Of a DNA stretch of 8,719 nucleotides, positions 1-5,586 are shown piece after piece. The first letter of the stretch is position 1. Every line of letters starts with the position of its first letter. Location: positions 1-8,719 of the forward strand of contig JASLDA010000181.1 in assembly GCA_030151745.1 (NCBI GenBank), given 5' to 3'. The notes under the pieces are model-generated. The model saw only the letters and a list, made by a program, of their open reading frames with translations. It had not been told where the DNA came from and did no database searches. The position numbers were made by a program, and so were the translations under genes. Source of the stretch: Chitinophagaceae bacterium. GTDB taxonomy: Bacteria > Bacteroidota > Bacteroidia > Chitinophagales > Chitinophagaceae.

Positions 1-32
1 ATCAAGCGGACATCGTGGGGGAACATCATGGG

Positions 33-1016
33 TCACGCATAGAGTTTTGCCAGGCGGTACAGGAAGAACTCTATTTCCCGCACACCCCGGAAGATGCTTC
101 TGAAGGCCTTGACCTTCGCGTTGAACGACTCGGCAGCTGCATTCGTGCTCCGGTTGGTAAAGAAGTTCAGAATCTCCAGGTAGTGATTGTGGACCGACCG
201 ACTCACGGTACGGAAGCTGCTTAACCCACTGGCTTCAACCGCATTGAACCACAGCGCCAGCTTCTTAAACGCTACCCTCTTGTCCTTACCGCTGTTATAG
301 ATGTCGCCAAGTCCACGTGCCAGATCATAGGCGTTCTCCAGGTCCGGATACAGCTCGAAGAGCAGCTCTGCCCGCTGTTGCTGACTCGGTGTCCACTTGG
401 CTTTCTGCTTGAAGAGCAAGTGCCTGCTGCGGGCCAGGAGTTGCTTCAGGCTGTCTCCGTTGCGCAGCAAGGTAGGCTCGTAGGGATACTTGTTGGCCTT
501 GCACATCTCCATGGCCATGCTTTCCGCTTCCAACGCCTCCCACCGGTAATGGATCCGCAGCTCCTGCACCGCATCAAAAGCCAGCTGCTGCACATGAAAG
601 CGATCGATGACCAGCGATGCTTTGGGGAACATGCGGGTCGCGACGCTCTTCATGGCTCCGGCCATGTCCAGGGTCACTTCCTCAACGCCCCGCCGGACAG
701 GCTCCGGTATCTTCTCCAGCACCGCCGTGATCTGATCGACGCTGGTACCGCGAATCATGGCCACCAGTGCACCTTTGCCGCCTTTAGCCGCCTTGTTCGT
801 CAGAATGGTGAAGAGCTCACCATTGGACAGACTCGTCTCATCGATGCGCAGCTGCTTGCCGCAATTGTCCGCATAGAGAACCCACGCTGAGGCATGTTCC
901 CGCTGGTCCCAACTGCGGTAATCGCTGATGTGATCCTTGTATTGCTGCTGCAGCTGCTTGCCATCGACGCAGAAGAACTTGCCGAGCGTGAAGGCGCTGA
1001 CGGCGGTATTATCCAA
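33..1016 (-). CDS. ISL3-type DDE transposase (catalytic ORF)
   Basis: This is the catalytic part of an ISL3/ISAon1-like transposase, 327 codons, which would cut and join the element's ends using a DDE triad in an RNase H-like fold. Visible residues are D59 in RIDETSLSNGELFTI, D117 in EVTLDMAGAM followed by D138 in the family motif VIDRFHVQ, and E296 in NAAAESFNAKVKAFRS. The ORF runs uninterrupted to its TGA. The nominal start is a TTG at 1016. The same frame is open further upstream to about 1023, and the homologous protein probably continues from the preceding ORF as FLKAYLDNTAVS. The frame is +1 relative to that ORF at a T6A4 run, so expression as a fusion needs a frameshift. The protein may otherwise start independently at the weak TTG. 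Confidence 0.88.
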   Translation of the reverse strand: MDNTAVSAFTLGKFFCVDGKQLQQQYKDHISDYRSWDQREHASAWVLYADNCGKQLRIDETSLSNGELFTILTNKAAKGGKGALVAMIRGTSVDQITAVLEKIPEPVRRGVEEVTLDMAGAMKSVATRMFPKASLVIDRFHVQQLAFDAVQELRIHYRWEALEAESMAMEMCKANKYPYEPTLLRNGDSLKQLLARSRHLLFKQKAKWTPSQQQRAELLFELYPDLENAYDLARGLGDIYNSGKDKRVAFKKLALWFNAVEASGLSSFRTVSRSVHNHYLEILNFFTNRSTNAAAESFNAKVKAFRSIFRGVREIEFFLYRLAKLYA

Positions 1017-1387
1017 ATACGCCTTTTAAAAAAGCGGCAAATTCTGCCGTCATGCGGGTGCCTGATTGCACCAGCTTCCAGTCCCGGGAAACGACCTGGC
1101 CGGTTTCCTGGATCTGCCAGCGGCGGCGCTTGATATGCAGGAAACACTTCTTACCCCCGCAACGGAAAGTCCTGCACCTCAATGGTTGGCAGCAGGCCTT
1201 TGGCATGCAGGAGCTGTCCGTTGTATTCATCGGGTGGTGTGTTTCGCTCTTCGAGCTCGATATGGACAGGACCGGCTGCTTCTTTTGAAACGGAGGTAAT
1301 GTCAAAGTAATTCAGCAAGCCTTCCGGCAGCAGCAGTTCGATCAGTTGTTGGTATGGTTCGCTCACAGGTCCTAATATCACCTGCAA
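1009..1387 (-). pseudogene. Transposase N-terminal region ORF, frameshifted
   Basis: This is the N-terminal, presumably DNA-binding, region of the ISAon1-like transposase, split between two frames. The first frame (1387 to 1151, TTG or an internal GTG start) reads LIELLLPEGLLNYFDITSVS and ends VQDFPLRG followed by TAA. The second frame continues in register as KKCFLHIKRRRWQ, ETGQVVSRDWKLVQSGTRMT and EFAAFLK, ending at the TAA at 1009. Removing one G from the G5 run (1154-1158 on the plus strand is C5) restores FPLRGKKCFLHIKRRRW, a sensible basic stretch. This looks like a one-base insertion in a homopolymer, either real decay or a sequencing error. If real, the element probably cannot transpose by itself. 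Confidence 0.7.
1024..1033 (-). other. T6A4 slippery run at ORF junction of the IS
   Basis: On the minus strand GCT TTT TTA AAA GGC reads AFLKG and ends four codons later. The downstream transposase frame is +1 (equivalently -2) relative to it. Shifting here would give FLKAYLDNTAVSAF, joining the two ORFs smoothly. Homopolymer slippage at ORF junctions is a known expression strategy for two-ORF insertion sequences, but the required direction here is not the usual -1, so a simple one-base insertion is an equal possibility. Confidence 0.45.
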
Positions 1388-1407
1388 AACACGTCCAGAA
1401 TTACCAA

Positions 1408-1429
1408 TCCCTCAAGTTTTCGACTTGAT
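1408..1429 (-). repeat. Probable right terminal inverted repeat of the IS
   Basis: Read on the minus strand this stretch starts ATCAAG and contains GAGGG. It aligns without gaps to plus-strand bases 1-22 at about 16 positions. It also contains a short hairpin, TCAAGT-tttcg-ACTTGA, at 1412-1428. Confidence 0.5.
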
Positions 1430-1477
1430 CCCAACTTTTCAGCATGATCCAATGTTTGAACTATGTTTAAACCAGCC

Positions 1478-1513
1478 AAAAAAATAAGGGTTCCAGTTTT
1501 AGCTGAAACCCTT
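1478..1513 (-). terminator. Rho-independent terminator of tRNA-Ala
   Basis: On the minus strand, AAGGGTTTCAG and CTGGAACCCTT form an 11-bp stem with one G-T wobble and a 6-nt loop, followed by A and seven T residues. It lies 13 bp beyond the end of the tRNA in the correct orientation. Confidence 0.88.
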
Positions 1514-1526
1514 ACCGGGAGCGAAG

Positions 1527-1599
<73 letters not shown>

Positions 1600-1609
1600 G
1601 AACGGGACG

Positions 1610-1640
1610 CAAATATAGGCGAGTTTTCCGTTCCCGCAAA
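1610..1640 (-). promoter_or_regulatory. Bacteroidota-type sigma promoter for tRNA-Ala
   Basis: On the minus strand there is TTTG (1640-1637), a spacer of exactly 19 nt, then TATATTTG (1617-1610). This matches the Bacteroidota housekeeping consensus TTTG-N19-TAnnTTTG at every defined base. Transcription would start just before the tRNA 5' end at 1599. Confidence 0.88.
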
Positions 1641-1661
1641 TTCTATCCGTAACTTTAGTAC

Positions 1662-1886
1662 ATGGAGCCGAATGAAACGCCGCAGAAACCGGAATCCGAA
1701 AAAACGCCGCCCCCCAAAGGCAGCATCGGACGCCAGCTCAAGCAATACCTGTTCCTAAAAAAACGCGACCCGAACGAGCCGCGAAATGTCAACATCTTCC
1801 TGATGCACGGCATGAACCGGATCTCCATCCTCATCTTCCTCATCGCCATCATCATCCTGATCATACGCGCCATCATAAGACACTGA
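1662..1886 (+). CDS. Small single-pass membrane protein, possibly DUF6728-like
   Basis: The product is 74 residues. Residues 1-25 are hydrophilic and rich in proline, glutamate and lysine. A basic segment RQLKQYLFLKKRDPNEP follows, then the HGMNRIS stretch and one hydrophobic helix ISILIFLIAIIILIIRAIIR reaching almost to the C-terminus. The lack of a signal peptide and the C-terminal helix suggest a tail-anchored or N-in inner-membrane protein. The pattern 'YLFLKK.DPN ... MHGMNRIS + helix' resembles the small Bacteroidota family I recall as DUF6728; this is from memory and the function is unknown. The gene diverges from tRNA-Ala, its start 62 bp from the tRNA 5' end. A weak -7-like TAACTTTA lies at 1650-1657, too close to the ATG to leave more than a very short leader. 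A perfect palindrome follows one base after the stop. Confidence 0.75.
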   Translation: MEPNETPQKPESEKTPPPKGSIGRQLKQYLFLKKRDPNEPRNVNIFLMHGMNRISILIFLIAIIILIIRAIIRH

Positions 1887-1887
1887 A

Positions 1888-1904
1888 TGCAATCTAAGAT
1901 TGCA
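1888..1904. repeat. 17-nt perfect palindrome just after a stop codon
   Basis: TGCAATCT, A, AGATTGCA: two perfect 8-nt arms around one base, beginning one base after the TGA of the small membrane protein gene. There is no following T-run, so it is not a canonical terminator. It could stabilise the 3' end of the transcript or bind a dimeric protein. Confidence 0.5.
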
Positions 1905-1947
1905 GACGGAAGATTGAAGATATCAAACCGTACAACACCCCTCCGCT

Positions 1948-2050
1948 TATACTGCAGACAGTTCCCTGCACAATTGGCAAATGGCCCAATCGGAGATCTC
2001 ACGCCGCACAGCCGCTGCTAATACTGCAGATAGTTTCCCAACACAATTGG
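1948..2050. repeat. Two-copy direct repeat ending in CACAATTGG
   Basis: Copy 1 (1948-1977) and copy 2 (2019-2050) share TACTGCAGA, AGTT, CCC and CACAATTGG with few differences and are about 72 bp apart. Each leads into an AATTG-type octamer array. The 17-nt core GTTTCCCAACACAATTG of copy 2 (2033-2049) recurs identically at 5442-5458. With the arrays, these fill the 195-bp gap between the small membrane protein gene and the FAD/Rieske gene, in which I see no coding sequence. Confidence 0.65.
1972..1995. repeat. Degenerate AATTG octamer array, 3 units
   Basis: Consecutive 8-nt units AATTGGCA, AATGGCCC, AATCGGAG follow copy 1 of the direct repeat. Only the first two bases and the 8-nt period are fully kept, so this array is the most decayed of the set. 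Confidence 0.4.
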
Positions 2051-2084
2051 CTAATTGACGAATTGCCAAATTGACCAATTCCTA
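2045..2084. repeat. AATTG octamer array overlapping the FAD/Rieske stop codon
   Basis: Units are AATTGGCT, AATTGACG, AATTGCCA, AATTGACC and AATTCCTA, five in perfect 8-nt phase. The last unit includes the TAG stop of the oxidoreductase (2084-2082), so the array starts exactly where coding ends. Confidence 0.75.
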
Positions 2085-3617
2085 ATCCCCGTCCATATGC
2101 TCCCAAAGCAGGGGCGTCAGTCCGTGCCGCGCAGGACCGGTGATCATCTCGCCCTGGGGCGTATACCGCGCTCCGTGACAGGGACAGTCCCAGCTCCGCT
2201 CCGCGCTGTTCCAGCCTACGATGCACTTCGCATGCGGGCACACGGGATCGACGGCGAAGACTTTCCCCTTCTCGTCCTTATATAGCGCGACTTTCTTGCC
2301 CTCCCAATCGGCCAGCGTGGCCTGGCCGGGCGCAAGCTCCGACAGGGTGCTGATCTTCTCGTACGAAAAGCGCTTGCCGATAAATTGGCTCACGACATCG
2401 AGGTTCTCTTTCACGAACTCCGCGAATCCCGCGATAGGCTTGATCCTTCCCGGCCTGAGCAGGTACGCGTAGGGGTTCGGCCGACCCAAAATCAGGTCGC
2501 TGATCACCTGTCCTGCCAGGGTACCGTGGATCATGCCGTTCCCGTCATAACCGGTGCCGGTATATACTTCCTCCTCCGCACCCGGCAGCTGACCGATATA
2601 GGGAAGCCCATCCGCAGAGGTGTAGTACTGCGATGACCAGCGATAGGCTACCGCTTCGACATCATAAAGGCCGCGAACGTAAGCTTCCAGCTGGTCAAAG
2701 CAACGATCGGTGTTGTCGTTGTGCCCGGTCTTGTGATCGAAGCCGCCCACGATCAGATACCGCCTGCCGTCCACTTCCTGGCTGCGGAAATAATGGTAAG
2801 GGTCTTTCATATCGTATGCCAACCCCTCGGGATAGCCGTCCCCTGTCAAGGTGAAGGCCATCGCGTAGCTGCGGTAGGGCGCGCAGCGGAAATGCAGGAT
2901 ATTGATGCCCTGGGGCAAATGCGTCGCATATACCAGCGCCTTCGCCTTGATCGTGCCCAGCGAGCATTCCACGGAGAAAACGTCGCTCTCCTTTTCCACT
3001 TTGCTGACCGCCGCATTGTACAGCAAAACGCCTCCCGCATCCTCGTAAGCACGCGCCAGTCCATCCAGGTAGCGCGTTGCATGAAACTGGGCCTGGTCCT
3101 CGTAGCGCGCAGCTTTTACGAAGGGCAGGGGCACCGGGACGGTATCGCTGTAGTTGACTGTGGCACCGGCGCGCTCAGAGGCTTCGACAAGCTTTTGAAG
3201 CCGGTCGGCCTCCTTCTGATCCTGCGCCAGCAGGTAACCGGGCTGGTAGGAAAAGCCGCAGTCGATACCGAAGCGCTCGACGTAATCGGCAATCTGGATG
3301 ATCGCGCCGCGGGCGGCTTCGTGGAGGAGCCGGGCCCCCTCTTCCCCAAAGTCACTCTCCACCTGGTCGTACATGGCATCAAGCAGGGTATTCAGGTGCG
3401 CGGTCGTGCCGCCGGTAGTCCCGAAACCCAGGCTATGCGCTTCCGCAATGAGGCATTGCTTGCCGCCCTGCTGCAGCTTGAGCCCGGTCGTCAGCCCGGT
3501 GATGCCGGCGCCGACGATGAGCACATCATAGACTTTTTCCCGTTCCCAGCCATTGACCGGGCTGTAATCGTTTACCGTGTCCTGCCAAAGGCTGGTCGTA
3601 GCTCCGTCGCGTTTCAT
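2082..3617 (-). CDS. FAD-dependent oxidoreductase (DAO type) with C-terminal Rieske [2Fe-2S] domain
   Basis: The product is 511 residues, a DAO-superfamily flavoprotein fused to a Rieske iron-sulfur domain. Residues 30-60 form the FAD-binding Rossmann start, DVLIVGAGITG (GxGxxG at 36-41) with acidic E59 at the end of the second strand. The motif TGTGYDGNGMIHGTLAG near residue 350-370 is the usual C-terminal FAD contact. Residues about 415-505 are the Rieske domain: C460-P-H462, 15 residues, then C478-P-C-H481, giving two Cys and two His cluster ligands. C465 and C480 are placed to form the disulfide known from Rieske proteins. It presumably transfers electrons between substrate, FAD and the cluster in the cytoplasm, as no signal peptide is seen. 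The substrate is unknown; relatives are annotated as glycine/D-amino acid oxidase-like. The start is ATG at 3617 without a clear ribosome binding site. Confidence 0.92.
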   Translation of the reverse strand: MKRDGATTSLWQDTVNDYSPVNGWEREKVYDVLIVGAGITGLTTGLKLQQGGKQCLIAEAHSLGFGTTGGTTAHLNTLLDAMYDQVESDFGEEGARLLHEAARGAIIQIADYVERFGIDCGFSYQPGYLLAQDQKEADRLQKLVEASERAGATVNYSDTVPVPLPFVKAARYEDQAQFHATRYLDGLARAYEDAGGVLLYNAAVSKVEKESDVFSVECSLGTIKAKALVYATHLPQGINILHFRCAPYRSYAMAFTLTGDGYPEGLAYDMKDPYHYFRSQEVDGRRYLIVGGFDHKTGHNDNTDRCFDQLEAYVRGLYDVEAVAYRWSSQYYTSADGLPYIGQLPGAEEEVYTGTGYDGNGMIHGTLAGQVISDLILGRPNPYAYLLRPGRIKPIAGFAEFVKENLDVVSQFIGKRFSYEKISTLSELAPGQATLADWEGKKVALYKDEKGKVFAVDPVCPHAKCIVGWNSAERSWDCPCHGARYTPQGEMITGPARHGLTPLLWEHMDGD

Positions 3618-3621
3618 GATC

Positions 3622-3639
3622 CGGGCGATTTAATGCCCG
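3622..3639. repeat. Short inverted repeat upstream of the FAD/Rieske start
   Basis: CGGGC, 8 nt, GCCCG forms a small hairpin with its near end 4 bases upstream of the ATG at 3617. It could limit ribosome access or be an operator; nothing further supports either. Confidence 0.3.
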
Positions 3640-3755
3640 TAAATCCAGATAAAAATCCCGCCATGCCAGGCGATGATGTAGGTCATAAGACGGGATCGAA
3701 TCCGGATTGCGCTGCAGACGCCTGAAGACTTGCGTGCATGAAAATGATCCTGAGC

Positions 3756-3925
3756 GGGGCGCGTCCCGGCGCAGCTCGCTGCCGGTGCAGGTCGGATTCC
3801 GATGCACCGGGTCGGGCCTTCCGCTGCTATCTTTTCTGCGCTGCCCCGCTACGCGAAGCCCGCGAAAAAACGCCTCCTCCCATGACTCCGGCAGCAGCGC
3901 CGAAAAAGATATCCGCTGCAGTCCC
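3756..3925 (-). ncRNA. Structured intergenic RNA-like element (Flavo-1-like)
   Basis: On the minus strand the element begins GGGACTGCAGCGGATATC (3925 leftward). A long stem follows: 3910-3894 (ATCTTTTTCGGCGCTGC) pairs with 3844-3829 (GCAGCGCAGAAAAGAT) around a 49-nt loop. Then come a second AGCGGA copy, the sequence GGCCCGAC, a strong hairpin (3810-3782, CCGGTGCA with TGCACCGG) and the end GGGACGCGCCCC. Paired AGCGGA boxes on both sides of an A/T-rich stem, followed by GCCCGAC and a G/C hairpin, match a conserved intergenic motif I recall from Bacteroidota genomes, probably the Flavo-1 RNA of Rfam. That name is from memory; the pairing is seen directly. It lies in the spacer between pdxA and the FAD/Rieske gene, in the same orientation as both. 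Its function is unknown. Confidence 0.6.
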
Positions 3926-4121
3926 TCGCGCGTTGGGATACTCTTCGTTGCAAGATTCGCACGATAAGTAATGGGTAACAGGTCATGAACCGGAAGCTAG
4001 GCCGCCGGCGCCTGAAGGCCCCCAGAAAAGAGCTTGCAGTCCCGCAACCCAAGTGCTCCAAACCCAACATCGATAGCCGCGCTGGTTCCATTGCAAAATT
4101 GCTTATTGCAAACGACCAACT
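3926..4121. other. Non-coding spacer between RNA-like element and pdxA repeat
   Basis: Together with 3618-3755 and the RNA-like element this makes up most of the 578-bp gap between the FAD/Rieske gene and pdxA. An 80-codon minus-strand ORF crosses it (3849-4091) but its product is basic and low in complexity and overlaps the structured element, so I do not call a gene. No TTTG-N19-TAnnTTTG promoter is visible here on the minus strand. Confidence 0.5.
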
Positions 4122-4186
4122 CTATATAAGCTAAGGATGCGGCTCCCGCCCCAATTGCAAATTGCCGATTGCCGATTCTATATAAG
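4122..4186 (-). repeat. About 65-bp dispersed repeat, copy B (inverted relative to copy A)
   Basis: Read on the minus strand it runs GCTTATATAGAATC, a 7-nt AATTG-type array, CAATTTGCAATTGGGGCGGG, AGCC, and ends TTAGCTTATATAGAG. GCTTATATAGA therefore occurs at both ends as a direct repeat. The same sequence occurs on the plus strand at 5325-5394. The two copies lie on opposite sides of pdxA in opposite orientation. Confidence 0.8.
4153..4180. repeat. AATTG-type heptamer array, 4 units
   Basis: Units are AATTGCA, AATTGCC, GATTGCC and GATTCTA, in 7-nt phase, inside copy B of the dispersed repeat and just past the pdxA stop. Confidence 0.65.
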
Positions 4187-4195
4187 CATTAGTAC

Positions 4196-5251
4196 CTAAT
4201 GCCGCTCCTTATGCGTCTTGCTGCGCTGGAGCGGATTCGCGGTGGCCGCATCATAGTCACGGCGGTTGCGGAGCAGGTCGATGGCGGCGAAAACAGCCTC
4301 GCGGAACGACGACGGATCGGCGATATCCTTACCTGCGATATCGAAGGCGGTGCCATGGTCCGGCGAAGTGCGGATCACCGGCAGCCCCGCGGTGAAGTTG
4401 ATGCCCTCGCCCGCGGCCAGGGTCTTGAACGGTACCAGCCCCTGATCGTGGTACATCGCCAGCACGGCGTCGAACTGCTCGTAGCTGCGGCGGGCAAAGA
4501 AGGCATCGGCGCTGTAGGGGCCGAAAACCAGCTGGCCCTGCCCCTGCAGATGCTCCAGCAGCGGCTTGATCAGGTCCAGCTCCTGCCGGCCGATATGGCC
4601 CTCGTCTCCGGCGTGCGGGTTCAGGCCCAGCACCGCGATGCGGGGCTTCTCGATGGCAAAGTCCCGGCTCAAGGTCTCGCGCAGGGCCTGGATCTTGGAG
4701 TGCAGGGCCTCCTTCGTGATCGCGCCTGCCACTTTCTCGACCGGGATATGCTCCGTCACCAGGGCTACGCGCAGGGCGCCGCTGTAAAGCAGCATCAGGG
4801 CCTCTTTCGCAGCGAAGGTCGCTTTCAGGAAGGGCGTATGCCCGGTGAAGGGAAAATCCGGAAGATGGGTATTGCCCTTGTGAATGGGCGCGGTGACGAG
4901 GGCGTCGATCTGCCCGTCCTTCAGGCATTGCGCCGCCACCATCAGGGAGCGCACGGCATACTTTCCGCCGGTATCGGTAAGGCTCCCGGGCTGCAGGGGC
5001 ACCTCTTCCTCCCAGCAGCTGAACACATTCACCGCGCGCATGTCGAGCTGCTCGAAATCCTTAACGGTGGTGAAGTTCATCGGCGCATCCTGCAAGGTCT
5101 TGCGGACGGCATTGACCAGCTTCGCAGAGGCAAAAATGACAGGGGTGCACATCTCCTGCATCCGAGGATCCGAAAAGGTCTTGATAATGATCTCTGGTCC
5201 TACCCCATTCAGGTCGCCAACCGAAATACCGATCACAGGCTTTTGCTCCAT
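4196..5251 (-). CDS. pdxA: 4-hydroxythreonine-4-phosphate dehydrogenase
   Basis: PdxA oxidises 4-phosphohydroxy-L-threonine with NAD(P)+. The product decarboxylates and is condensed with deoxyxylulose 5-phosphate by PdxJ to give pyridoxine 5'-phosphate, so the host probably makes vitamin B6 by the DXP-dependent route. The 351-residue length is slightly above that of the E. coli enzyme. The signature begins at the N-terminus (GISVGDLNGVGPEI). The metal-binding histidines are H168 (VTEHIP), H213 (GLNPHAGD) and H268 (MYHDQGL), matching E. coli H166, H211 and H266. The substrate-binding H138-T139 sits in FTGHTPF, and GINFTAGLPVIRTSPDHGTA at 283-302 is the conserved C-terminal block. The start is ATG at 5251 with no clear Shine-Dalgarno. 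An octamer array lies against the start and an inverted repeat pair flanks the gene. No other pdx gene is nearby. Confidence 0.97.
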   Translation of the reverse strand: MEQKPVIGISVGDLNGVGPEIIIKTFSDPRMQEMCTPVIFASAKLVNAVRKTLQDAPMNFTTVKDFEQLDMRAVNVFSCWEEEVPLQPGSLTDTGGKYAVRSLMVAAQCLKDGQIDALVTAPIHKGNTHLPDFPFTGHTPFLKATFAAKEALMLLYSGALRVALVTEHIPVEKVAGAITKEALHSKIQALRETLSRDFAIEKPRIAVLGLNPHAGDEGHIGRQELDLIKPLLEHLQGQGQLVFGPYSADAFFARRSYEQFDAVLAMYHDQGLVPFKTLAAGEGINFTAGLPVIRTSPDHGTAFDIAGKDIADPSSFREAVFAAIDLLRNRRDYDAATANPLQRSKTHKERH

Positions 5252-5289
5252 GGAGCGAAGTTAATCAGTTAGCTAGTTGGCTGATTGGC
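5252..5289. repeat. Degenerate octamer array abutting the pdxA start
   Basis: On the minus strand, reading towards the ATG, the units are AATCAGCC, AACTAGCT, AACTGATT and AACTTCGC, then TCC and the start codon. The units are more diverged than elsewhere, but the 8-nt phase is exact. The pdxA leader is therefore made of array sequence. Confidence 0.5.
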
Positions 5290-5324
5290 TTATGCTATTA
5301 GTTTGCAGTGGATCGGAACTGTAC

Positions 5325-5394
5325 TTAGCTTATACAGAATTGGCAATCGGCAATAGGCAATTTGCAATTGGGGGCGGGAGCCTTAGGCTTATAC
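5325..5394 (+). repeat. About 65-bp dispersed repeat, copy A
   Basis: It reads TTAGCTTATACAGAAT, then the heptamers AATTGGC, AATCGGC, AATAGGC, AATTTGC and AATTGGG, then GGGCGGGAGCC, and ends TTAGGCTTATAC. It matches copy B (4186-4122, minus) along its length. Copy A has one extra heptamer and one extra G, while copy B has a few extra bases after GGGAGCC. The change in heptamer number suggests slippage. Confidence 0.8.
5338..5372. repeat. AATTG-type heptamer array, 5 units
   Basis: Five units in exact 7-nt phase inside copy A: AATTGGC, AATCGGC, AATAGGC, AATTTGC, AATTGGG. Confidence 0.7.
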
Positions 5395-5441
5395 AACGAG
5401 CGATGCTGTACACGCGAAAGGAAAATCCGCAAGCACCGGAT

Positions 5442-5552
5442 GTTTCCCAACACAATTGACTAATTGACTAATTGCCTAATTGCCTAATTGACTAATTTCT
5501 AAAAGCTAAAGGCATTCACCAATTCGCTAATTCACAAATCCACAAATACTCA
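5442..5552. repeat. Octamer arrays downstream of the Hsp70 gene
   Basis: The 17-nt core GTTTCCCAACACAATTG (5442-5458), identical to 2033-2049, leads into AATTGACT twice, AATTGCCT twice, AATTGACT and a partial AATTTCT (5454-5500). After 20 bases a second run of octamers follows in phase: AATTCGCT, AATTCACA, AATCCACA, AATACTCA (5521-5552). Together with the pdxA-side repeats, these occupy much of the 335-bp gap 5252-5586. A 60-codon plus-strand ORF there is made largely of repeat sequence and is not called. Confidence 0.75.
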
Positions 5553-5586
5553 ACAAGCATATAGAGACAAAGAAGGCCCAGGCCCA

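Larger units (their letters stand above)
1..1432 (-). mobile_element. ISL3-type (ISAon1-like) insertion sequence, left end at or beyond window edge
   Basis: The element carries two consecutive minus-strand ORFs, an N-terminal transposase region and a DDE transposase. This is the two-ORF layout of ISAon1-like members of the ISL3 group in Bacteroidota. The right end is placed near 1429-1432 because the minus-strand sequence there, ATCAAGTCGAAAACTTGAGGG, resembles the first bases of the window, ATCAAGCGGACATCGTGGGG: about 16 of 22 positions match. These would be imperfect terminal inverted repeats, so the left end is at base 1 or just outside. A 6-bp palindrome (1412-1417 with 1423-1428) lies inside the right end. 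The target duplication cannot be checked because the left flank is missing. The right end is 45 bp past the tRNA-Ala terminator, so the insertion spared the tRNA gene. Confidence 0.75.

Noticed and set aside
3849..4091. 80-codon minus-strand ORF in the pdxA-FAD spacer
   Set aside because: It overlaps the structured RNA-like element, is strongly basic, and shows no domain or start signal.
3618..4195. Cobalamin or other classical riboswitch in the spacer upstream of the FAD/Rieske gene
   Set aside because: I looked for the conserved B12-box type core and did not find it; the structure present fits the Flavo-1-like element better.
5277..5459. 60-codon plus-strand ORF between pdxA and Hsp70
   Set aside because: Most of it is repeat copy A and array sequence; the product has no recognisable features.
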